The notes below the pieces were generated by a model. That model had not been told where the DNA came from. It saw only the letters and a list, made by a program, of their open reading frames with translations, and made no database searches. A program made the translations under genes and the position numbers. 5,408 nt of DNA from Akkermansiaceae bacterium UBA5689 (lineage in GTDB: Bacteria; Verrucomicrobiota; Verrucomicrobiia; Verrucomicrobiales; Akkermansiaceae), in contig DIHT01000015.1 of the NCBI GenBank assembly GCA_002420305.1, forward strand, positions 1-5,408, written 5' to 3'. Each line of letters begins with the position of its first letter. Position 1 is the stretch's first letter. Positions 1-5,408 of this stretch are shown here, piece by piece.

Positions 1-713
1 GCTGCCTCAATCGCATCCAGATTTTCCACATAATCTTTCAAATTTGGAACTGATTTGAAGCCAACTGGTGGTGTCCATGGCTCAATCCGGGTTCCTCCCC
101 AGTTTGTCCCCACCAGCCCAATGGGAACCTTAAGGCTCTTCTGTAGTTCTCTTCCAAAGCTGTAGCCCACCGCGGTGAATCCAGAAATCGTCTGGGGCGA
201 GCAGATTTGCCACTGACCTCTTGGATCATCCATTGGTTCAGCATTGCGAACATGCCCCGGAACGTTGAAGAGACGGATCTGAGGATGCTTAGCTCCCGAA
301 ATTTCCCGGTCAGCATTCATTGACTGACGAACGCTCCACTCCATGTTGGATTGACCAGAGCAGAGCCAGACCTCACCGATCAGGACATCTTTCAAGGTGA
401 CCTTGTCGGCTTCCTTGGAACCCTGCACCGTAATGGTGTGAGCTTTCCCATCAGCTTTCATCGCTGGAAGCTCAACCTTCCACTGTCCGGAATCGTCTGC
501 TTTGACGAGCGCGTTTCCTCCTCCTGCAACACCCACGATAACCTGTTCACCAGGATTCGCTGCACCCCAGATTCTAATAGGCGCCTCCTGCTGGAGAACC
601 ATGTGATCTCCAAAAATCTTGGAAACAGACACCTCAGCAGAGGCTTTGGAAAGTCCTAGGAATAGCACCGCAGAGGCAAGTCCGGCGGCTGGGATAAAGC
701 GAGTAATGTTCAT
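1..713 (-). CDS. Sialate O-acetylesterase-type (SASA family) secreted esterase, N-terminal part
   Basis: My reverse-strand translation is open from an ATG at 713 to the window edge: 237 codons, with no stop. Residues 1-26 form a signal peptide (Arg5, hydrophobic stretch 7-21, AXA-type site KASA before Glu27), so the enzyme is exported. Residues 27 to about 110 match the beta-rich N-terminal part of bacterial sialate O-acetylesterases (FGDHMVLQQ, PIRIWG, GQWKVELP). The SASA hydrolase domain follows: LIGEVWLCSGQSNMEW holds the expected nucleophile Ser122, and NWGGTRIEPW lies at 204-213. The family removes O-acetyl esters from sialic acids or other acetylated sugars; the substrate cannot be read here. 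Family members are usually about 450-650 residues, so the second half, including the catalytic Asp/His region, lies beyond the left edge. No strong Shine-Dalgarno sequence precedes the ATG, but the start gives a complete signal peptide. It lies 92 bases downstream of the zinc-ribbon gene on the same strand and may be cotranscribed. The family call is firm; the substrate is not. Confidence 0.93.
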   Translation of the reverse strand, partial: MNITRFIPAAGLASAVLFLGLSKASAEVSVSKIFGDHMVLQQEAPIRIWGAANPGEQVIVGVAGGGNALVKADDSGQWKVELPAMKADGKAHTITVQGSKEADKVTLKDVLIGEVWLCSGQSNMEWSVRQSMNADREISGAKHPQIRLFNVPGHVRNAEPMDDPRGQWQICSPQTISGFTAVGYSFGRELQKSLKVPIGLVGTNWGGTRIEPWTPPVGFKSVPNLKDYVENLDAIEA

Positions 714-805
714 GATTATGATGGAGCTGCGTGAGTTCCTACCAAGCCACAGGAAAAGCGCCTCCCGGTCAAACTGCGAATTCAGCTACCTACAGTCAAA
801 GGAGG

Positions 806-1783
806 TCAGGATCGCCGGATCGGATTAGTTCCCTGAAGGATTTGGCAAGTTTTGACGAATTCAGGTGCCCGAAGGCAGCTGAAGCCGTTCCCGGCAACCT
901 CCATATGTAATGGCATCATAGCTCCCTTCTTGCCTCCCTTCTGACTGATTTCACTGGTTAATTTGGTGATCCATGTGAAGAGCACGAAAATTACCATGAG
1001 GCTACCGGGAACCAGCCAGAAGCCCGCCTTCCGTGAAAATCCTATCACTCGTGTGATCGAGGAAAGGAGAAGGAGAAAAAAACTGCTCAGGGAGAATAGC
1101 GTGAGGAACATTGTGAGATGCCCAAGTGCTTCATCTACCTCTGGAGACTTGAGATCTACAAAGGAGAGAACAGAGAAATAGAACGAGAGTCCTACAAATG
1201 GAAGGAGTGCCAGAGCTGTAGTAAAAAGGATTCCACGAACGGCCACCCGTCGGCCATGGAGGATGTTAAGGGTACTCAGGACTCCAAGAAGAAGGAGCGC
1301 AAAAACCAGAAGCTCTGCCGCTACAGCAATGTGATCGGCGACTTTTGTGCTTCCTTGTGCATCAGGCCTCGAGCTTCCTGTAACCTCAAGAATACTACCA
1401 AAGAGATGCCCGCTGAGGACATTCGTTCCTCTCCAGAACGCCAGCCATCCCGCGATCGGAAATGCTATCCACATCAGAAAACCCCAAGTCAACATCGTCT
1501 CCTTCCCCATCGACTTCATCGCAGCGGGCTGCGAATTCATCGGATCAGTGAAGGCAAGGCTCAGAGCGCCCATCCGACCCAGCCCAACTCCAGCTCTCCC
1601 CACTCGAGCCCTGCCTGAACGCTCCTCCAAAGGGCTTCGACCCGCCATCCTCGGGATGCCCGGGGGCGCATCAGGCAACTGGAACTGCGTCTTGCACCGT
1701 GGACAATGGGAAAACCCACTGGAGAGCTCGACCAGATAACGAATTTTCGTTCCGCAATGCGGGCATTTGCACTTGAGGTGCAT
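806..1783 (-). CDS. Zinc-ribbon protein with about five transmembrane helices, function unknown
   Basis: This is a 325-residue protein of no named family that I recognise. The N-terminus is a zinc ribbon of the MJ0042/zinc-ribbon type, with cysteine pairs C7-x2-C10 and C27-x2-C30 at residues 1-35. Residues 41-95 are a low-complexity linker rich in Arg, Gly and Pro. Hydrophobic segments at about 97-117, 151-175, 183-208, 221-244 and 253-272 predict five membrane helices. The 2-3 and 4-5 loops are basic (HGRRVAVR, SITRVIGFSRK) and the 3-4 loop is acidic, which puts the zinc ribbon in the cytoplasm and the Lys-rich tail outside. ATG 1783 is the only plausible start: a stop lies two codons upstream and the zinc ribbon begins at once. 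No good Shine-Dalgarno sequence precedes it. Antisense ORFs over this gene show no domain-like features. Small zinc-ribbon membrane proteins are common in PVC genomes, often without a known role; sensing or regulation is possible but unsupported. Confidence 0.85.
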   Translation of the reverse strand: MHLKCKCPHCGTKIRYLVELSSGFSHCPRCKTQFQLPDAPPGIPRMAGRSPLEERSGRARVGRAGVGLGRMGALSLAFTDPMNSQPAAMKSMGKETMLTWGFLMWIAFPIAGWLAFWRGTNVLSGHLFGSILEVTGSSRPDAQGSTKVADHIAVAAELLVFALLLLGVLSTLNILHGRRVAVRGILFTTALALLPFVGLSFYFSVLSFVDLKSPEVDEALGHLTMFLTLFSLSSFFLLLLSSITRVIGFSRKAGFWLVPGSLMVIFVLFTWITKLTSEISQKGGKKGAMMPLHMEVAGNGFSCLRAPEFVKTCQILQGTNPIRRS

Positions 1784-1796
1784 CCATCACAGCATT

Positions 1797-1850
1797 TCAA
1801 AAGGGTGAGAAGGTGCCAAGCGGAAATCGAAGATGCCACCCCCCGTCCAC
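1797..1850 (-). CDS. Possible 17-residue leader ORF upstream of the zinc-ribbon gene
   Basis: On the minus strand a GTG at 1850 follows a perfect AGGAGG with a 5-base spacer. It opens a 17-codon frame, VDGGWHLRFPLGTFSPF, ending in TGA at 1797-1799, 13 bases before the ATG of the zinc-ribbon gene. That gene lacks a good ribosome binding site of its own, so translational coupling or leader control is conceivable. The peptide has no recognisable motif and no run of one amino acid as in classical attenuators. A chance AGGAGG in a purine-rich stretch is a real alternative, so confidence is low. Confidence 0.2.
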   Translation of the reverse strand: MDGGWHLRFPLGTFSPF

Positions 1851-1855
1851 TAGTT

Positions 1856-1861
1856 CCTCCT
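1856..1861 (-). promoter_or_regulatory. Perfect Shine-Dalgarno sequence AGGAGG on the minus strand
   Basis: The plus strand reads CCTCCT here, giving AGGAGG on the minus strand. It is 5 bases from the GTG at 1850 but 72 bases from the zinc-ribbon ATG at 1783, too far to serve that start directly. A second in-frame-open GTG at 1839, in a different frame, is 16 bases away, also too far. If functional, it serves the short ORF at 1797-1850. Confidence 0.3.
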
Positions 1862-1922
1862 TTTTGAACAGAATCTCTTCAAGTCCCCGGCTTGTCACCC
1901 CTGCCCTCTCATGTTTGCATCC

Positions 1923-1927
1923 GGGAG
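1923..1927 (+). promoter_or_regulatory. Ribosome binding site that selects the ATG at 1935
   Basis: GGGAG sits 7 bases before the ATG at 1935. The longer in-frame ATG at 1911 is preceded only by a pyrimidine-rich stretch without a Shine-Dalgarno match, and would put eight extra residues, including Arg6 and Lys7, before the signal peptide. The site therefore favours 1935 as the real start. Confidence 0.6.
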
Positions 1928-1934
1928 AAAATTT

Positions 1935-4900
1935 ATGAATTGGGAGCGCCTGCCCATCTTTCTGCTGTTAACCCTGACAAGTCAGGGCGAATCATCAGAA
2001 GTCCGCTTCAATCGCGATATCCAACCGATATTGGCGCGAAATTGCTTTGCCTGCCATGGACCTGATGAGCAAGAGCGCAAAGCAAAGCTCCGCCTCGACA
2101 CTGCAGACGGTTTTCTCACCGGGGGGACGAGTAAGGAACCTGTGATACAAGCAGGCAAACCTGAGGAATCCCCGCTCTGGGAACGTCTCGTTAGCGACGA
2201 CCCTGACGAGATCATGCCTCCACCTGATTCCCATAAGGAGCTCAGCACGGAAGAGAAAACCCTTATTGAGGAGTGGATAAGACAAGGAGCCAGATACGAG
2301 GGCCACTGGTCATTTATCACTCCCTCGCTACCGACTCTTCCCGCAGGAAAGGAAGAAAACCCCATCGACCGATTCGTCGCATCCCGCCTCACCAAAGAGA
2401 GCTTAACATTCAGCCCCGAGGCTGACCGGCGCACCCTCGCCCGGCGTCTTCATCTCGATCTGACCGGGCTCCCTCCTTCGAAACAACAAATCGCGAATTT
2501 CCTCTCGGACAGAAAAGCTAATGCCTATGAAAGCCTTGTCACACGGCTGCTTAACTCTCCCCACTTTGGAGAGCAACTCGCTCTGCCATGGCTGGATGCT
2601 TCCCGCTATGCTGATACAAACGGCTACTCGATCGACGGCGGGCGCGATGCGTGGCTCTGGCGGGACTGGGTCATCAAGGCATTCAACGAGAACATGCCAT
2701 ACGATCAGTTTCTAACCGAACAATTGGCTGGCGACCTTCTCGAAAAACCCTCCAACAGTCAGCTCATCGCAACAGCCTACAATCGGCATCACTCCGTCAC
2801 CCACGAAGGCGGAACTATTGGGGAAGAAAATCTGGTCAACTACGTGGTCGACCGGGTGAAAACAACTGGAGAGTCCATCATGGGCCTCACTACAGGATGT
2901 GGTCAATGCCACGACCATAAATACGACCCCCTGAAGCAGGTCGAATACTACAAGCTCTTCGCCTTTTTCAACACTCTTGACGACCGTGGCCATGACGGAG
3001 ACAGCGGAGTGAATCCACGCCCATTTATTCAGACCAGAACACCCCTTGCCACTGATCTAGAAGTAGCGTCGATCAAAAAGGAACTTGAACGGGCAGAACG
3101 TGAACTCGCCTCTCCTGAACCAACCTTGCAGGCCAAGTGGGAAGACGGCGCGTTGCACGAACTAAAGCACATTGGCAGGGGCTTTCAGCTGATCCCTCTC
3201 GATCATCTGACCGCCACCCTTCCCAATGGAGACCCCAACCGGATTCAAGTGAAGAACGATGAATCTGTTGAGGCTGCGGGGGGAGACTTCTCGGCCTACA
3301 ACGTTTGCTGTCGGATTCCGGAGGGAGCAGGAGTCGTTACCGGATTACGGGTGATGTTTGAACCCGCGAATAAAGGCAAGATTGGCTTCGGGGGCAAATC
3401 AATGCCCGGGGGGTTCGTGATGAGCACTATCACTCCATGCTTCAATCCCTTTCCTGCCAAAAATATAGATCTCAATACTGCAACTCCCTACGAGCACGTC
3501 ACTGCGTCATCGTTCAAACCCGGCTTTCGTCCCGAGTTCGTGCATGACACAAGTCGCCGCACCGGTTGGGCCCCGGCCCTTTCCGATGTTGATAAGCAGC
3601 AGCACCTGACCATCACCTTCCAAGAGCCTGTCGATACGGTCAATCAACCCTACCTTACCACTGAGCTCGTATTTAATTTCGGGGAGGGAGCCTCTCCCAA
3701 AAAGTTCCGCCTCGCTCTGATCAAGGGCGCAGATGACACCTCCATGCTACCTGAAGCCCTCAGGGAGGCTATCACACTTGCACCAGAGGACAGAACGAGC
3801 GGCCAGATTGAATTCATCCGTGATTACTTCAATGCTCACAGCAGCGCAAAATCTCCCGCACGGCACCACGTTTCCAATCTTAAAAAACGACTTGAATCTC
3901 TGACTGCAAATCACCGAATTATGGTGATGAACACCTCTCAAAAACCACGGGTGACTCATGTTCTCGAGCGGGGATTTTATGCGGACAAGCGTCAGGCAGT
4001 CAAACCAGGCGTTCCTGCATTCCTTCCCACTCTTGAGGTTCCAGCTGATCGAGATCTCAACAGGTTGGATCTGGCCCGCTGGCTGGTGCGGTCTGATCAT
4101 CCACTCACCAGCCGGGTTGCAGTCAACCGTTTCTGGCAAATGCTCTTCGGGCGCGGAATTGTGAAAACCAGTGCCGACTTTGGGACCCAAGGAGAATGGC
4201 CATCGCATCCGGAACTTCTTGATTGGATGGCGCTCAAATTTCAAAGTTCCGGATGGAACGTAAAAGACCTGATCCGAAGAATTGTCACCTCTCGTACCTA
4301 CCGACAGAGCTCGAACACCACCCCTGAGCTCCTCGAACGTGATCCCCTGAACGAATTCCTTGCCCGGGGCCCCCGCTTCCGCCTGTCAGCCGAGATGATC
4401 CGGGATCACGCCCTCGCAACCTCTGGACTTCTTGTCAGGCGAATCGGTGGCCCCAGCGTAAAACCCTATCACCCCGGAGATCTCTGGAGGCAGATAAGTC
4501 ATTATGGATCAACTCCTGCTACCTCGCAGACCTACGTTCAGGACCATGGGGAAAACCTCTATCGGCGTTCGATTTATACTTACTGGAAGCGAACCCTGCC
4601 TCCGCCTGGAATGGCAGCTTTTGATGCACCCAACCGAGAAGCCTGTGTGACTGAACGCGGAGTGACCAACACTCCCCTGCAGGCCTTTATTCTCATGAAT
4701 GACCCTCAATACGTTGAGGCCTCAAGAGTTCTCGCTCAGCACCTTCTCTCCAAGGAGGGCTCCGACCAGGAGCGGCTGCTGCAGGCTTTCGAACACGTAA
4801 CCTCACGGCTACCAGGCCAAGAAGAGCTGGAGTTACTTAAAATTGCCATCGCCCGCGAGAGAGCTCGCTATCATAACGATATATCGGGCGCACAGAGCCT

Positions 4901-5015
4901 TATTGCGGTAGGAGAATCTGTTCCTGATCCCGCTCTTCCAGCAGCGGAACATGCTGCCTGGACAAACATCTGCGGCCTGCTTTTGAATCTTTCGGAATCC
5001 GTAACCAGGCGATGA
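1935..5015 (+). CDS. Exported di-heme PSCyt1-PSCyt2(DUF1549)-PSD1(DUF1553) protein
   Basis: This 1026-residue protein (numbered from the ATG at 1935) belongs to the planctomycete-type cytochrome family. A short Sec signal peptide comes first (hydrophobic core about 6-16, no lipobox). PSCyt1 at about 25-122 carries the heme c motif CFACH (37-41) and a possible axial Met94 in IMPPP. PSCyt2/DUF1549 at about 143-350 has the LDLTGLPP motif, the W-L-D-A-S-R-Y-A-D block and a second heme motif, CGQCH (322-326), followed by DHKYDP. A short charged, coiled-coil-like stretch (378-393) leads to a divergent insert at about 412-597. PSD1/DUF1553 fills about 676-935: LARWLV, HPLTSRVAVNRFWQMLFGRG, FGTQGEWPSHPELLDW, SRTYRQSS, and DAPNRE followed by TNTPLQAF. 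Two covalent hemes and export point to an extracytoplasmic redox role; the substrate is unknown for the family. Length is normal and the frame intact. The start at 1935 is preferred over 1911 because of its ribosome binding site. The DUF1501 gene begins 4 bases after the stop, so the two are surely one operon. Confidence 0.97.
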   Translation: MNWERLPIFLLLTLTSQGESSEVRFNRDIQPILARNCFACHGPDEQERKAKLRLDTADGFLTGGTSKEPVIQAGKPEESPLWERLVSDDPDEIMPPPDSHKELSTEEKTLIEEWIRQGARYEGHWSFITPSLPTLPAGKEENPIDRFVASRLTKESLTFSPEADRRTLARRLHLDLTGLPPSKQQIANFLSDRKANAYESLVTRLLNSPHFGEQLALPWLDASRYADTNGYSIDGGRDAWLWRDWVIKAFNENMPYDQFLTEQLAGDLLEKPSNSQLIATAYNRHHSVTHEGGTIGEENLVNYVVDRVKTTGESIMGLTTGCGQCHDHKYDPLKQVEYYKLFAFFNTLDDRGHDGDSGVNPRPFIQTRTPLATDLEVASIKKELERAERELASPEPTLQAKWEDGALHELKHIGRGFQLIPLDHLTATLPNGDPNRIQVKNDESVEAAGGDFSAYNVCCRIPEGAGVVTGLRVMFEPANKGKIGFGGKSMPGGFVMSTITPCFNPFPAKNIDLNTATPYEHVTASSFKPGFRPEFVHDTSRRTGWAPALSDVDKQQHLTITFQEPVDTVNQPYLTTELVFNFGEGASPKKFRLALIKGADDTSMLPEALREAITLAPEDRTSGQIEFIRDYFNAHSSAKSPARHHVSNLKKRLESLTANHRIMVMNTSQKPRVTHVLERGFYADKRQAVKPGVPAFLPTLEVPADRDLNRLDLARWLVRSDHPLTSRVAVNRFWQMLFGRGIVKTSADFGTQGEWPSHPELLDWMALKFQSSGWNVKDLIRRIVTSRTYRQSSNTTPELLERDPLNEFLARGPRFRLSAEMIRDHALATSGLLVRRIGGPSVKPYHPGDLWRQISHYGSTPATSQTYVQDHGENLYRRSIYTYWKRTLPPPGMAAFDAPNREACVTERGVTNTPLQAFILMNDPQYVEASRVLAQHLLSKEGSDQERLLQAFEHVTSRLPGQEELELLKIAIARERARYHNDISGAQSLIAVGESVPDPALPAAEHAAWTNICGLLLNLSESVTRR

Positions 5016-5019
5016 TATC

Positions 5020-5408
5020 ATGACCGACCTACCCACCATACTGAACCGTCGCGCCTTTCTCGGCACCGCGGGAAACAGTTTTGGGGCGGCAGCACTAACC
5101 GCTATGATGGCGAAGGGAGACACTAGCATATCTCCCCACCCTGCCTTCCAGCTGGCACCGAAAGCCAAGCATGTTATTTACATGTTTCAGTCAGGCGGTC
5201 CCTCTCACATTGACCTCTTTGACGGATCCCCTTTCCTCATCAAGAACCACGGAAAGCACCTGCCCCCGGAGGTCAAAGGTGAGCAGCGTGTCACCGGCAT
5301 GACCGCCGGCATGAAGAATTTTCCTGTCGCCAAACCTGTAGCCCCGATCAGGCAATGCGGACCAGCAGGCGCCTGGATCTCCGATCTCCTGCCGTGGACT
5401 CAGAAGAT
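5020..5408 (+). CDS. DUF1501 protein with twin-arginine signal, N-terminal part
   Basis: The frame opens with ATG 5020 and runs off the right edge after 129 codons. The N-terminus NRRAFLGTAG (residues 9-18) followed by a small-residue hydrophobic stretch to about 31 is a twin-arginine (Tat) signal, so the protein is probably exported folded. The DUF1501 core begins with HVIYMFQSGGPSHIDLFD (51-68), the family hallmark, and continues to GAWISDLLPW near the edge. DUF1501 is placed in the alkaline phosphatase/sulfatase-like clan, but no reaction is established for this branch. Family members are usually about 430-490 residues, so roughly three quarters is missing. The gene starts 4 bases after the cytochrome gene stop and has only a weak AGG ten bases upstream, which suggests translational coupling. 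The Tat signal beside a Sec-exported heme protein fits a two-protein extracytoplasmic unit, as is common in Planctomycetota and Verrucomicrobiota. Confidence 0.96.
   Translation, partial: MTDLPTILNRRAFLGTAGNSFGAAALTAMMAKGDTSISPHPAFQLAPKAKHVIYMFQSGGPSHIDLFDGSPFLIKNHGKHLPPEVKGEQRVTGMTAGMKNFPVAKPVAPIRQCGPAGAWISDLLPWTQK

Larger units (their letters stand above)
1784..1934. promoter_or_regulatory. Divergent intergenic region between the zinc-ribbon gene and the cytochrome/DUF1501 operon
   Basis: The genes on either side point away from each other, so promoters for both transcription units should lie here; this is inferred from layout. I could not find a convincing -35/-10 pair: a TTGAAC at 1864-1869 (+ strand) has no good -10 box about 17 bases on. 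The clearest signals are a perfect AGGAGG on the minus strand at 1856-1861 and a GGGAG on the plus strand at 1923-1927, listed separately. CAAG and CTTG flank seven bases near 1880-1894, too short to call a hairpin. Confidence 0.4.

Noticed and set aside
38..316. A 92-codon minus-strand frame inside the esterase gene
   Set aside because: It lies in another frame of the same strand, overlapped by the esterase reading frame, which carries the SASA motifs before and through this stretch.
768..800. Two TTTGAC copies 27 bases apart on the minus strand upstream of the esterase, as promoter -35 boxes
   Set aside because: Neither has a recognisable -10 box at 16-18 bases; six-base matches are expected by chance.
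798..806. Plus-strand AAAGGAGGT, a perfect Shine-Dalgarno look-alike
   Set aside because: No ATG, GTG or TTG lies at a suitable distance downstream on the plus strand; it overlaps the end of a minus-strand gene and is probably chance.
1118..1618. A 166-codon open frame on the plus strand, antisense to the zinc-ribbon gene
   Set aside because: Its product is rich in Ser, Arg, Lys and Pro with no domain-like pattern, while the opposite strand encodes a clear zinc ribbon and regular membrane helices.
1561..1839. GTG-started 92-codon minus-strand frame overlapping the start of the zinc-ribbon gene
   Set aside because: The AGGAGG is 16 bases from its GTG, and the product has no coherent domain, whereas the overlapping frame from 1783 starts directly with the zinc ribbon.
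3747..4244. A 165-codon minus-strand frame opposite the cytochrome gene
   Set aside because: It is antisense to conserved DUF1553 sequence and has no recognisable motif; best explained as a shadow frame.
5012..5021. Perfect 10-base palindrome ATGATATCAT across the stop and start codons of the two operon genes
   Set aside because: It is short, has no loop, and most of it is fixed by the TGA and ATG codons; not enough for an operator or terminator call.
5356..5370. C-G-P-A-G in the DUF1501 protein as a sulfatase C-x-P-x-R signature
   Set aside because: The required Arg at the fifth position is Gly, and the segment fits the ordinary DUF1501 block that ends in SDLLP.

Overview
The window looks like chromosomal DNA from the PVC superphylum (Planctomycetota or Verrucomicrobiota; I lean slightly to Verrucomicrobiota). 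The main reason is a protein that joins the planctomycete-type cytochrome domains PSCyt1 and PSCyt2 to PSD1 (DUF1549/DUF1553) and is followed at once by a DUF1501 gene. This pair is greatly expanded in those phyla and rare elsewhere. I see no mobile element, CRISPR array, tRNA or rRNA.

Layout: two genes read leftward. At the left edge (1-713) is the N-terminal half of a secreted sialate O-acetylesterase-type (SASA family) esterase, cut by the window. Upstream of it on the same strand (806-1783) is a 325-residue protein with an N-terminal zinc ribbon, an Arg/Gly-rich linker and about five membrane helices; I do not recognise a named family for it. A divergent intergenic region (1784-1934) separates these from two rightward genes: the large di-heme PSCyt1-PSCyt2-PSD1 protein (1935-5015) and, after a 4-base gap, a DUF1501 protein with a twin-arginine signal (5020 to the right edge, cut).

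How they may work together: the esterase, the cytochrome-type protein and the DUF1501 protein all carry export signals, so they should act outside the cytoplasm. In PVC bacteria such genes are often found near polysaccharide-degradation loci, and an O-acetylesterase next door fits removal of acetyl groups from complex glycans. The actual reaction of the PSCyt/PSD1 and DUF1501 pair is not established, so any link to glycan breakdown is inference. The membrane zinc-ribbon protein and a possible short leader ORF with a perfect Shine-Dalgarno sequence in the divergent region are the least explained parts of the window.
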